64,000 bases of DNA. Origin: DTYU01 sp040756575 (GTDB taxonomy: Bacteria > Bacillota > Desulfotomaculia > Desulfotomaculales > Ammonificaceae). The position numbers were made by a program, and so were the translations under genes. The notes beneath the pieces are model-generated. The model ran no database searches, was not told where the DNA came from, and saw only the letters and a program-made list of their open reading frames with translations. The stretch spans positions 1-64,000 of the forward strand of contig JBFLYP010000006.1 of NCBI GenBank assembly GCA_040756575.1. The letters are read 5' to 3'. This document shows, piece by piece, positions 16,918-25,408 of the stretch; position 1 is the stretch's first letter, and each line of letters begins with the position of its first letter.

Positions 16918-16919
16918 AC

Positions 16920-16994
16920 TGGTGGGCGATGCAAGATTTGAACTTGCGACCCCTTGCTTGTAAGGCAAGTGCTCTCCCCCTGAGCTAATCGCCC
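16920..16994 (-). tRNA. tRNA-Val (UAC anticodon)
   Basis: Acceptor stem GGGCGAT/ATCGCCC, D-arm GCTCAGGGGGAGAGC, anticodon stem-loop CTTGC-CTTACAA-GCAAG with TAC anticodon, T-arm GCAAGTTCAAATCTTGC, and an encoded 3' CCA. Second gene of a two-tRNA transcript. Confidence 0.95.
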
Positions 16995-17075
16995 GTTTCA
17001 GTTGTCGGTCGTCAGACCATAGAAGATTACCTCAAGTGATTTTCTACGCAATGATTTAGTTGTCGTATTAATTTA

Positions 17076-17173
17076 GTCGTCTGCCCTCTGACGTCACTCG
17101 TCAGACTACAGATTGTAGGAATTCGCGCAGCGAATTCCTACCCCTCTTTCCGACCTCCGACCTCTGACGTCTG
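17076..17173. repeat. Heptamer-repeat element between the tRNA genes
   Basis: A central perfect hairpin, GTAGGAATTCG-CGCAG-CGAATTCCTAC, is flanked by 7-nt periodic sequence. On the minus strand the units CAGACGT, CAGAGGT, CGGAGGT, CGGAAAG are seen, the same pattern as the rnpB insertion, which also surrounds a small hairpin with AATTCG/CGAATT arms. Confidence 0.55.
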
Positions 17174-17176
17174 TTT

Positions 17177-17252
17177 TGGTGGGCCCACCAGGATTCGAAC
17201 CTGGGACCGACCGGTTATGAGCCGGCAGCTCTGACCGCTGAGCTATGGGCCC
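17177..17252 (-). tRNA. tRNA with CAU anticodon (Met or Ile2)
   Basis: Acceptor stem GGGCCCA/TGGGCCC, D-arm AGCTCAGCGGTCAGAGCT, anticodon loop CTCATAA on a GCCGG/CCGGT stem, T-arm CCAGGTTCGAATCCTGG, encoded CCA. It is not the initiator, which would have a C1-A72 mismatch. Sequence alone does not separate elongator Met from lysidine-modified Ile2. Confidence 0.93.
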
Positions 17253-17258
17253 GTAAAA

Positions 17259-17287
17259 ATTATAATAAAAAATGATCCGGTCGTCAA
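17259..17287 (-). promoter_or_regulatory. Strong sigma-A promoter of the tRNA pair
   Basis: TTGACG (17287-17282), 17-bp spacer and a perfect TATAAT (17264-17259) on the minus strand. Only six bases separate the -10 box from the first base of the mature CAU tRNA, so transcription should begin at or next to the tRNA 5' end. The promoter overlaps the terminator of sigA. Confidence 0.8.
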
Positions 17288-17299
17288 TAAGACGCCGGA
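17267..17299 (-). terminator. Terminator of the dgt-dnaG-sigA operon
   Basis: Minus strand TCCGGCGTC-TTATT-GACGACCGGA stem (one bulge), followed by TCATTTTTTATT. It follows the sigA stop codon by five bases and contains the -35 box of the tRNA promoter. Confidence 0.65.
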
Positions 17300-17303
17300 C
17301 CGT

Positions 17304-18389
17304 TCACTCAAGGTAATCCTTCAGCTTCTTTGATCGGCTCGGGTGTCGGAGCTTGCGCAAGGTTTTGGCTTCGATTTGCCGGATCCGCTCCCTTGTAACG
17401 CCGAACTTTTGACCGACTTCCTCCAGGGTGCGGGCGCGCCCGTCGTCGAGACCGAAGCGGAGCCGCAACACCCGTTGTTCTCTTTCTGTAAGGGTATGGA
17501 GAACCTCATTCAACTGCTCGCGCAACAGCGTAAAGGAGGCCTCCTCCGCCGGGGCCTGGGCTTCCTGGTCCTCGATAAAGTCACCTAAGTGCGAGTCTTC
17601 CTCTTCCCCGATGGGCGTTTCCAGGCTGACCGGCTCCTGCGCGATTTTCATGATCTCGCGGACCTTTTCCTCCGAAATGTCCATCTCTCTGGCGATCTCC
17701 TCCGGCGTAGGCTCACGGCCGAGTTCCTGAAGGAGGTGCCTCGATACCCGGATGAGTTTGTTGATGGTTTCCACCATATGCACCGGGATGCGGATGGTCC
17801 GTGCCTGGTCCGCGATCGCCCGGGTGATAGCCTGACGAATCCACCACGTGGCATAAGTGCTGAACTTGTACCCCTTGCGGTAGTCGAATTTTTCTACCGC
17901 CTTGATAAGACCTAAGTTGCCTTCCTGAATAAGATCAAGGAAAAGCATGCCGCGACCGACATAACGCTTGGCAATGCTCACCACAAGTCTCAGGTTCGCC
18001 TCCACAAGCCGGCGCTTCGCAGCCTCATCCCCGGTTTCCATTCTCTTGGCAAGCTCTACCTCTTCCTCCGGCGACAGAAGCGGGATGCGGCCGATCTCTT
18101 TGAGGTACATTCTGACGGGGTCGTCTATCTCGACACCTTCAGGGATCGAAATGTCAACGTCTGCATAACCGTGCTCAGGCTCGGCCGAAACCTCTGGGGG
18201 CTCTTCGTCCTGGACTTCAGGCACCACGTCTATTCCCATTACGGATAACTGTTCGTAGATGTCATCGATCTGGTCGGGTGTCAATTCGGTCCCTTGAAGG
18301 CTGTCCATGATCTCGCTGTACGTAAGTACGCCGTTCTTCTTTCCCTTTTCAATCAAGCCTTCAATTTCACTGTACTGTGTCTCTTCCAC
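17304..18389 (-). CDS. sigA: Primary RNA polymerase sigma factor SigA/RpoD
   Basis: The housekeeping sigma-70 factor. The 361 residues contain region 1.1-like acidic N-terminus (~1-85), region 1.2 (DPVRMYLKEIGRIPLL), region 2 (RRLVEANLRLVVSIAKRYVGRG, then FSTYATWWIRQAITRAIAD for -10 recognition), region 3 (LLQELGREPTPEEIA) and region 4 (LTEREQRVLRLRFGL, GVTRERIRQIEAKTLRKLRHP for -35 recognition). Length matches Firmicute SigA. It is the last gene of a dgt-dnaG-sigA cluster, one base after dnaG, the classic macromolecular-synthesis arrangement, and is followed by a terminator. Confidence 0.97.
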   Translation of the reverse strand: MEETQYSEIEGLIEKGKKNGVLTYSEIMDSLQGTELTPDQIDDIYEQLSVMGIDVVPEVQDEEPPEVSAEPEHGYADVDISIPEGVEIDDPVRMYLKEIGRIPLLSPEEEVELAKRMETGDEAAKRRLVEANLRLVVSIAKRYVGRGMLFLDLIQEGNLGLIKAVEKFDYRKGYKFSTYATWWIRQAITRAIADQARTIRIPVHMVETINKLIRVSRHLLQELGREPTPEEIAREMDISEEKVREIMKIAQEPVSLETPIGEEEDSHLGDFIEDQEAQAPAEEASFTLLREQLNEVLHTLTEREQRVLRLRFGLDDGRARTLEEVGQKFGVTRERIRQIEAKTLRKLRHPSRSKKLKDYLE

Positions 18390-18390
18390 C

Positions 18391-20178
18391 CTAACATCCC
18401 TCCTTTCCGTCCTTCATCAGCGCCGAGATTTCGTACAAAAGCCGCTGTGTAAGCTCAACGTCCCCTGCCTTTTCTGCCGCACCCAATTCAAGCAAAAGGT
18501 CCCGGCGCTTCTTTCGCCGCTCTCTCCTGCGTATCAGGGTGACAAAGTCGACCAGAAGTGCTTCAGCATCCTCCGGCATCGGGTCACACAGCAGGGCGGC
18601 TACTGTACTTTGGTCATCCTCCGCGAGCCGGCTGAACAGCACCGGCAGCCTTAAACCCTCAACTGTACCTGCTTCCGGCAGGGTTAGGTAGATGCGGCGG
18701 TATTGCTCTTTCGAAAAAAGCTCGCTCCCTCCAAACGCCTCAACCTTCTCAAGAAGGCCCGGTTTTTCCAGGAGAATCCTGAGAATGCCGGCCTCAGCCT
18801 TTTCGCGTGCATCGGACGTATTCTTAAATTTATGTTTATTTTTAGCACTTTTGCTGGTCTTTAGCCAGGTTTTTTGCCCATTTTCTAAAAACCGGTCCAG
18901 TTCGCTCCGTACAGCCTCCCAACTTAACCCTGTCACCCGTGCCACCGTTCGGATGCCTTCTTCACGTTCGGGTATATTCGGTAAAACTGCAAGGTTTGGC
19001 AAGACTGCCTGGAGCACCGCGATTTTTTTTGCGGCGGTATCGATACCCTTGCTCGCAAGATGGGTCGTTTTATATTCTATGAGGGGCACAGCCGTTGCTA
19101 CGACATTTTCCCATGCTTCGCTACCCGCAGCGCGGATAAATTCATCAGGGTCCTTGCCCTGAGGAAGGTTGACCACCCGCACCTGAAATCCGGCCTCCTG
19201 CAGGATGTCAAGGCCGCGCAGGGTAGCCGCGGTACCCGCCGCATCACTATCATACGCAATGAGCACCGTCGAAGTGTGTCGCAACAGCACCCTGGCCTGC
19301 TCGCGGGTGAGACTCGTGCCCAGGCTGGCTACCACGTTACAGAATCCGAACTGGTGTGCGGTGATGGCGTCAAGGTAACCTTCGACGACCACCGCAAACC
19401 CGGCCTCGCGTATAGCCTGCCGGGCCTGAAAAAGAGCGAAGAGCAACTCTCTTTTGGTAAAAAAAGGGGTTTCAGGGGAGTTAAGATATTTAGGCGTTAT
19501 TGAATCCTCGAGTGCTCGCCCGCCAAAACCCGTTACCTTGCCGCGGGCATCACTGATCGGGAAGACCAGGCGCCCGCGAAACCTGTCTACAACCTCTCCG
19601 CTTTCGAGCCGCACCGCCAATCCAAACCCCAAGGCCTCTTCTCTGCTTATTCCTTTCTCCCGCAGGAAACGAAGCAACCCGTCACGCGATTGAGATGCGA
19701 AGCCCAACCCAAATTTCGAGGCAACCGTTAAGGGTATTCCTCTTTTTTCAAGGTACAGCCGCGCCGGCTCGCCGGTTTTTTCAAAGAGCTGCCGCGCAAA
19801 AAACTCGGCCGCAATTTGGTTTATCCGCCATGCCTGCTCCCGCTCCCGCTGCCGCCGTTCAACAGAAGCGTCCCGACTCGCTACCGGGAGTTCGAACCCC
19901 GTCCGGTCCGCCAGCCGCTCAAGCGCCTCCGGAAAGGTCAGGTTCTCCCGCAACATTAAGAACTTTAACGCGTCCCCCCCGGCACCACAGCCGAAACAGT
20001 AGAAAAACTGCTTCTCCGGTGAGACTGTAAACGAAGGGGACTTCTCTTGATGAAAAGGACACAGCCCAACGTAGCGCTGACCCTTTTTTACCAGACGGAC
20101 ATGCTCGCTAATTAATGCCACAATATCCGTCCGGTTCAACACCTCTTCAATAAATTCCCCAGGAACAATGCCGCGCAA
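18391..20178 (-). CDS. dnaG: DNA primase
   Basis: Synthesises RNA primers at the replication fork. 595 residues: N-terminal zinc-binding domain (CPFHQEKSPSF ... FYCFGCGAGGD, C/H/C/C ligands), catalytic TOPRIM core (~250-380: VVVEGYLDAITAHQFG, then IAYDSDAAGTAA with the acidic metal-binding residues), and a C-terminal helicase-interacting region. Start is TTG 20178 with GGTGG upstream; FIEEVLNRTDIVALI is the expected N-terminus. The sigA start follows after one base, so the two are co-transcribed. Confidence 0.97.
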   Translation of the reverse strand: MRGIVPGEFIEEVLNRTDIVALISEHVRLVKKGQRYVGLCPFHQEKSPSFTVSPEKQFFYCFGCGAGGDALKFLMLRENLTFPEALERLADRTGFELPVASRDASVERRQREREQAWRINQIAAEFFARQLFEKTGEPARLYLEKRGIPLTVASKFGLGFASQSRDGLLRFLREKGISREEALGFGLAVRLESGEVVDRFRGRLVFPISDARGKVTGFGGRALEDSITPKYLNSPETPFFTKRELLFALFQARQAIREAGFAVVVEGYLDAITAHQFGFCNVVASLGTSLTREQARVLLRHTSTVLIAYDSDAAGTAATLRGLDILQEAGFQVRVVNLPQGKDPDEFIRAAGSEAWENVVATAVPLIEYKTTHLASKGIDTAAKKIAVLQAVLPNLAVLPNIPEREEGIRTVARVTGLSWEAVRSELDRFLENGQKTWLKTSKSAKNKHKFKNTSDAREKAEAGILRILLEKPGLLEKVEAFGGSELFSKEQYRRIYLTLPEAGTVEGLRLPVLFSRLAEDDQSTVAALLCDPMPEDAEALLVDFVTLIRRRERRKKRRDLLLELGAAEKAGDVELTQRLLYEISALMKDGKEGC

Positions 20179-20269
20179 TTTTTACCACCACCGGGTACGG
20201 GGCGAAGCGGCATACCCTGAATATATATTCGTTGCCCGGTCAGATTTTCCTCCCCTAAAGTGACAATTT

Positions 20270-21262
20270 TTAAAAGACCGGGAACCCCCGGGGAATGAAA
20301 AGGCGCTCGAACTGTGTCACGGCGTAACGGTCGGTCATTCCCGCGATGTAGTCGCATACCACGCGGTTGAGCCCGAACTCAGACACCTTTTGCCGGTATT
20401 CGATGGGAAGCGCATCGGGGTTGGCTACGAAATACTGAAAAAGGTACTGCACAACGTGCCTTGCTTTTGCCTCTTCCCGCTTGGCCTCCGAACCCAGGTA
20501 TACCCGTTCAAACAGAAAAGTGCGTAGCTTATCCATTGCGTACTTAACATCAGGCCCCATCCGTATCTCCGGTTGGTCCCAGCTTGTCCTGATCAGGTCC
20601 ATAACCATAGTGTTGATCCGATCACGGTGGTGGTCACCTAATATATCCAGGCAGTCGCGCGGGAGGTCCGCCTGGGTCAGTATTCCTCCCCGGAGCGCGT
20701 CGTCGATGTCGTGGTTGATGTAGGCGATCCTGTCCGCCACCCTTACAACCTGTCCCTCCAGGGTCACCGGCTGCACAGGTCCGGTATGGTTCACAATGCC
20801 GTCCCGGACTTCAAATGTGAGGTTAAGGCCCCCGCCTCCTTCGAGCAGATCAACTACCCTGAGGCTCTGCTCGTTGTGCTTGAAGCCGGGATAAACCGCA
20901 GCCAAAGCCTCCTCTCCTGTATGCCCGAACGGGGTGTGCCCCAGATCATGGCCCAGGCCGATTGCTTCTGTTAAGTCTTCGTTCAGCCTGAGTGCCCGGG
21001 CGATGGTCCTCGCGATCTGGGCAACCTCGAGGGTGTGTGTCAGGCGTGTCCGGTAGTGGTCGCCCTCCGGAATAATGAAGACCTGGGTCTTATGCTTGAG
21101 CCGCCGGAAGCTTTTGCTGTGAATAATCCGGTCCCGGTCGCGCTGGAAAGCCGTACGGATACTGCAAGGCTCTTCTTCGTCTTTACGCCCCCTTGTATTT
21201 TTGCTCCTGCAGGCATAGGGCGAAAGCATCAGGTCTTCAAGTTCCTCGGTATGCTCGCGCAA
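20270..21262 (-). CDS. dgt: Deoxyguanosinetriphosphate triphosphohydrolase-like HD protein
   Basis: An HD-domain dNTP triphosphohydrolase of about 330 residues. The metal site is complete: H in TRLTHTLEVAQIA, HD in AIGLGHDLGHTPFGH, and the later D in RIAYINHDIDDAL. Family members hydrolyse dNTPs to nucleoside and triphosphate and affect dNTP pool balance. Two in-frame TTG codons (21268, 21262) can start the gene; the second is better spaced from GGAGG. It precedes dnaG on the same strand, as in many clostridia, so it likely belongs to that operon. The short non-coding gap to dnaG holds nothing recognisable. Confidence 0.92.
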   Translation of the reverse strand: MREHTEELEDLMLSPYACRSKNTRGRKDEEEPCSIRTAFQRDRDRIIHSKSFRRLKHKTQVFIIPEGDHYRTRLTHTLEVAQIARTIARALRLNEDLTEAIGLGHDLGHTPFGHTGEEALAAVYPGFKHNEQSLRVVDLLEGGGGLNLTFEVRDGIVNHTGPVQPVTLEGQVVRVADRIAYINHDIDDALRGGILTQADLPRDCLDILGDHHRDRINTMVMDLIRTSWDQPEIRMGPDVKYAMDKLRTFLFERVYLGSEAKREEAKARHVVQYLFQYFVANPDALPIEYRQKVSEFGLNRVVCDYIAGMTDRYAVTQFERLFIPRGFPVF

Positions 21263-21390
21263 CCGCAAAAACCTCCACCTCTCTTAATCATCTTATACAC
21301 AGTAACCCGACCCGTTGAGACGGGTATCTTTTCGGAAGGAAAACCCGGGTTGTAACAGCAACCCGGGTTACCGCTCCGCAATAAGCCTGC

Positions 21391-21984
21391 TCAGCGTTTT
21401 CGCAGGACCTGTGTCGCACGGGCTACTTCAACGACCCTCTTCGCCAACATCTTCGCCTGCACCAGGCCCTCCCCGTCGCCCCGGTACTGGATGCACGCAC
21501 CCAGGTGTCCGGGGTCACCGTCAGTGTGACCGTCACCCACGACCGTCATCCCGTGAGAGAGCATCATTGCTGCAAGAACTTGCAGCGTCAGTTCCTGCCC
21601 GCCAAAACGTGACCCGCCGCTAACCACCCCGCCCCCCACCACGTTAACCAGCGCCTTTTGCTTTCGCAGCCTCCGGGTTTTATCCCAAAAAGCCTTAAGC
21701 GGAGCAGATACCGTCCCGAAATACACCGGGCTGCCGATAATCAGGCCGTCAGAGCGGCCCAGCAGCTCAAGCATCTCCTCAAGCACGGTACCCTGATAGC
21801 ACACGCCGCGGCAAGGAGACGAGCAGTGGATGCAATAAGGTATCTTCAACCCTTGCAGACCCTCTATGACCTGAAGGAGAACGGCGGACGCCCCCATCGA
21901 AGCTGCCTCGTCAAGTGCGGCAGACAACAGTTGTGCAGTACCGCCGTCTGGCCTGGGGCTGCCGTTCAGACCGACAATCAGCAT
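21391..21984 (-). CDS. NADPH-dependent FMN reductase/iron-sulfur flavoprotein-type
   Basis: A flavodoxin-fold protein of 197 residues. The N-terminus MLIVGLNGSPRPDGGTAQLL is the FMN phosphate-binding loop; GLIIGSPVYFGTVSAPLKAFWD is the second FMN motif. Between them lies CIHCSSPCRGVC, a compact Cys cluster like that of archaeal/clostridial iron-sulfur flavoproteins, so a [4Fe-4S] cluster is likely. The start at 21984 has AAGGAG at right distance; upstream codons lack a site. Probably a redox protein for small electron carriers. It is a separate transcript from the thpR-ppsA side. Confidence 0.82.
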   Translation of the reverse strand: MLIVGLNGSPRPDGGTAQLLSAALDEAASMGASAVLLQVIEGLQGLKIPYCIHCSSPCRGVCYQGTVLEEMLELLGRSDGLIIGSPVYFGTVSAPLKAFWDKTRRLRKQKALVNVVGGGVVSGGSRFGGQELTLQVLAAMMLSHGMTVVGDGHTDGDPGHLGACIQYRGDGEGLVQAKMLAKRVVEVARATQVLRKR

Positions 21985-22322
21985 TCTCCCGCTCCTTATC
22001 CTTGACGCACAATGTTTAAAGTCCGGGGTTCCAAGCTTTGCCCTGCAACTGACTTGTTGCTGAGTAGAATTCGGGACGGGGGGTGTAGAATCCTTGTTTT
22101 GTTGCGAGAGACCGTTGCAAGACTTAGTACTCAACTCTGAGAAACCGCCCGTCTGGCCTTTTGCCGTAGAATTTTTTCTTCAAAACTTTACACCTTTTTG
22201 GTAACCGCTGCTGTTTCCTTCAGTTGAGTGCGGGGTCGTTTTTCGCGGCCTCCGGGCTACCTGGTAAAAACTTTGCCTCCCGAAAAAAGTTTTTAACCCC
22301 TAAATTATACGCCGGCACCCTA
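21985..22322. other. Intergenic region upstream of the flavoprotein gene
   Basis: Contains a TATAAT on the minus strand near 22302-22307 without a good -35, and a hairpin with AAAAACTTT/AAAGTTTTT arms around 22265-22295 that may act as a terminator for the thpR transcript. No gene recognised. Confidence 0.4.
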
Positions 22323-22904
22323 TCATTCTTCACCGGAACCGCCGGAGAAGGTGATCCGCCTCAGCGTTGTATACACCGGCCCGCTCGGGGTCAACCGGCT
22401 GGCTATCAGGTCCAGTCCTGTCACCGTAAACTCACCTGCATGCCGGGTTTCGACCTCGGCGATTTTTCTTTCCAGAGCCGCGGAATTTGTCGCGGAGCGA
22501 AAACGTCCAATGGTGACGTGAGGGGAAAACGCTTTGTCTTCACGGGGAAAACCCAGTGAGACACAGGCTTCTTCCACCTGCCGGTGGAGAACCGCAAACG
22601 GCTCGTGGCCCCTCAGACCGACCCAGAGCACCCGCGGCCTCTTTACCGAAGGAAAAACGCCGACGCCGCCTAAAGCGAGGTTGAAGCACCGCGTCTCGGC
22701 AACGCGTTTCCTTACCGCAGCCGCAAGCGGCTCAACCACGGACGCTTCGGCAGAGCCGAGAAACCGCACTGTCACATGAAAGTTTTCCGTTTCTACCCAT
22801 TTTACGTCGAGTTGCAGCGGGCGGAAAAGCGCCTGGATCCCCGCCAACTCTTCGCAAATTGCGGCCGGAAGGGTTACCGCCCAGAAAAGGCGCAGTTTTT
22901 CCAC
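22323..22904 (-). CDS. thpR: RNA 2',3'-cyclic phosphodiesterase (LigT/2H family)
   Basis: 193 residues with the two hallmark H-x-T/S-x motifs of the 2H phosphoesterase fold: FHVTVRFLGS (~residue 43) and SPHVTIGRFRS (~residue 128). Such enzymes open 2',3'-cyclic phosphates at RNA ends and in vitro ligate tRNA halves. Starts with ATG 28 bases after the ppsA stop, so it is probably read through from the ppsA operon, though it has no evident metabolic link. Confidence 0.9.
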   Translation of the reverse strand: MEKLRLFWAVTLPAAICEELAGIQALFRPLQLDVKWVETENFHVTVRFLGSAEASVVEPLAAAVRKRVAETRCFNLALGGVGVFPSVKRPRVLWVGLRGHEPFAVLHRQVEEACVSLGFPREDKAFSPHVTIGRFRSATNSAALERKIAEVETRHAGEFTVTGLDLIASRLTPSGPVYTTLRRITFSGGSGEE

Positions 22905-22932
22905 GGACGTTTCTTCCTTAATACTGCCGTTT

Positions 22933-25302
22933 TTAAGTTGAGTGCCGGCCTTGGCGCAGCGCTTCGAGGATGACCTTCTGCTCGACGCTCGCCACCAATC
23001 TGCGGGTATTGGCTACGGTGTCGGGGTTGACACTCACGCTGTCTATCCCGTTGCGGACAAGGAACTCGGTAAACTCCGGATAAACCGACGGCCCCTGCCC
23101 GCAAATGGAAACCGTCTTGCCGTACTGGTGCGCCACCTCGATGAGGTGGGCTATCGCCCGCGTCACCGCCGGGTTGCGCTCGTCAAAATATCCCATCTTG
23201 TCCAAAACGCCGGAATCCCGGTCCGCGCCTAAAATAAGCTGCGTGAGATCATTTGAGCCGATACTGAAACCGTCGACCAGCGGGCTGAATTCATCAGCCA
23301 TCAAGACCACCGACGGAACCTCCGCCATGACCCACACCTTAAAGTCCAGGTTCGAAGACAGCCCCTCTTCGGCCATTATCTTGAGCACCTGTTTTACCTC
23401 CCAGGTGGTGCGTACGAACGGAAGCATCGCCCATACGTTAGTCAACTGGTATTCTTCCCGGACCTTGCGCATGGCCTTGCATTCGAGACGGAAACCTGCC
23501 TCATATTCCGGTGAAATGTAGCGGGACACGCCGCGCCAGCCGATCATCGGGTTGTTTTCTACCGGTTCAACCTCTTCCCCCCCTTTTAAACCGCGGAACT
23601 CGTTGGTCCGGAAGTCACTGAAGCGTACCACTACCGGCCGGGGGTGGATCGCCTGGGCCACCGTCGCGATGCCCTCCGCAAGCCGCTCGATAAAGATCGC
23701 TTCCTGGCCTGAGCGCAAAAGGTACATCGGGTGTGCGCCGATGTGGCCGGTGAAGATGAACTCGGTGCGCATGAGCCCTATCCCGTCGAAGGGCAGGTCC
23801 TTGTAACGGGCAATTCCCTCCGGTTCACCTAAGTTCATGTATATCTTGGTGGCAGTGACCGGCGCGATTTCCCGCCAGAGCACCCCCTGCGGAACCGCCC
23901 CTCGGGCCGGGGCCGCCGGTTCGACCGTATCGCCCAGCGCAACGCGGCCCGCGTAGACCACGCCCCGGGAGGCATCCACCGTCACTTCCATTCCTTCCGC
24001 AAGCACCGCGGTTGCGTTCTTGGCGCCGACGATACAGGGAACCCCGAGTTCCCGCGAAACGATGGCCGCATGGCAGGTTCGTCCCCCTTCGTCCGTTACG
24101 ATGGCGGCCGCCCGCTTCATCGCCGGGACCATGTCCGGGTTGGTCATCACCGTTACCAGTACCGCTCCATCGTTTACCCGAGTAATGTCCCCGAAACTCT
24201 TGACCATTACTACCCTCCCGGTGGCCGTACCGGGAGAAGCGGCCATTCCTCGCACGAGCACCTTGGCCTCGCTCACCTTGTCAACCTCCCTTGCCCCGAC
24301 AGCAAGTTCTTTACTCAAGGTTGTAATGGGCCGTGACTGTAATATGAAAAAGGTCCCGTTTTCGTAACCCCATTCGATATCCTGCGGGAAGTTGTAGTGG
24401 TTCTCGACCCTGATCAGTTGCTCGGAAAGGCTCAGTATCTCCTCATCGGCAAGACACTGCCGCTCCACGTATTCGGGTCCAAGATGCTTCGCCACCTCTA
24501 CTTCGATCGTGCCGCCGGGAGACTCAGGATCCGCGCAGATCATTACTCTTTTGGCCGCTATCACCTTGTTTACCACACGGCGGGAGACCTTGTCCACAGT
24601 ATACTCATCGGGGGTCACCTTTCCGGCCACAATCGCCTCGCCCAGCCCCCAACTCGCGTTCATCATCATCTCCCGCCTGTTTCCTGTGACCGGGTCTACA
24701 GTAAAAGCAACACCGGAGCGCTCAGACTGAACCATCTTCTGAACCACAGCACTCAGATAAACGGCCGAGTGGTCAAAACCCTGGGCCTGGCGGTAAGAAG
24801 TAGCACGCGCCGTCCATAAAGAAGCCCAGCACCGGCGGACGTGCTCGATCACATCCTCAACCCCGACCACGTTCAGGTAGGTGTCCTGCTGTCCCGCGAA
24901 AGAGGCTTCCGGTAGGTCTTCCGCCGTCGCCGAACTCCGTACCGCCACCCGCGGCGGGTCGCCGTCCCCACCTAATTCCATGTAAGCAGCGGTTATCTCA
25001 TCCGCAATCTCCGGTGGTACGGGAGTACCCCGGATCAGCTCACGGATATTAGACGTATTGGTCATTAACTGTTCAAGGTCGTTTACATCGGTGCCGCCAA
25101 TGATTTCTTTAATCCTTGACGCCAAACCGGTTTTCTCTATAAAGTGCTTGTACGCCTCTGCGGTTACGCAAAAACCGGGCGGTACAAGGATTCCGGCCCT
25201 GGTCATTTCACCGAGGTTAGCTCCTTTACCGCCGACAAGCGCCACATCTTCCCTACCAAGTTCGTTGAACCACTTTACGAACCTGAAAGCCACTGCCTTC
25301 AC
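22933..25302 (-). CDS. ppsA: Phosphoenolpyruvate synthase
   Basis: Converts pyruvate + ATP to PEP + AMP + Pi, the entry to gluconeogenesis. 789 residues: ATP-grasp nucleotide-binding domain (~5-340; LVGGKGANLGEM, VAVRSSATAEDLPEASFAGQ), phosphohistidine domain (GGRTCHAAIVSRELGVPCIVG with catalytic His), and PEP/pyruvate-binding TIM barrel (LMRTEFIFTGHIGAHP, SIGSNDLTQLILGADRD, ending in CGQGPS). Length is that of PEP synthase rather than the longer PPDK. It lies in a ccpN-ppsR-ppsA cluster, placing its transcription under CcpN and its activity under the PpsR kinase/pyrophosphorylase. Confidence 0.95.
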   Translation of the reverse strand: MKAVAFRFVKWFNELGREDVALVGGKGANLGEMTRAGILVPPGFCVTAEAYKHFIEKTGLASRIKEIIGGTDVNDLEQLMTNTSNIRELIRGTPVPPEIADEITAAYMELGGDGDPPRVAVRSSATAEDLPEASFAGQQDTYLNVVGVEDVIEHVRRCWASLWTARATSYRQAQGFDHSAVYLSAVVQKMVQSERSGVAFTVDPVTGNRREMMMNASWGLGEAIVAGKVTPDEYTVDKVSRRVVNKVIAAKRVMICADPESPGGTIEVEVAKHLGPEYVERQCLADEEILSLSEQLIRVENHYNFPQDIEWGYENGTFFILQSRPITTLSKELAVGAREVDKVSEAKVLVRGMAASPGTATGRVVMVKSFGDITRVNDGAVLVTVMTNPDMVPAMKRAAAIVTDEGGRTCHAAIVSRELGVPCIVGAKNATAVLAEGMEVTVDASRGVVYAGRVALGDTVEPAAPARGAVPQGVLWREIAPVTATKIYMNLGEPEGIARYKDLPFDGIGLMRTEFIFTGHIGAHPMYLLRSGQEAIFIERLAEGIATVAQAIHPRPVVVRFSDFRTNEFRGLKGGEEVEPVENNPMIGWRGVSRYISPEYEAGFRLECKAMRKVREEYQLTNVWAMLPFVRTTWEVKQVLKIMAEEGLSSNLDFKVWVMAEVPSVVLMADEFSPLVDGFSIGSNDLTQLILGADRDSGVLDKMGYFDERNPAVTRAIAHLIEVAHQYGKTVSICGQGPSVYPEFTEFLVRNGIDSVSVNPDTVANTRRLVASVEQKVILEALRQGRHST

Positions 25303-25408
25303 TCCCCCGTTTTAAGACTCAAACTCCGGCATTCGAACACATCGTTTTCTACCGGAAGTTATTTTACCGGAAGCGCAGGAGCCGGTTCCGGCCTGTTTTG
25401 GTGCTCGA

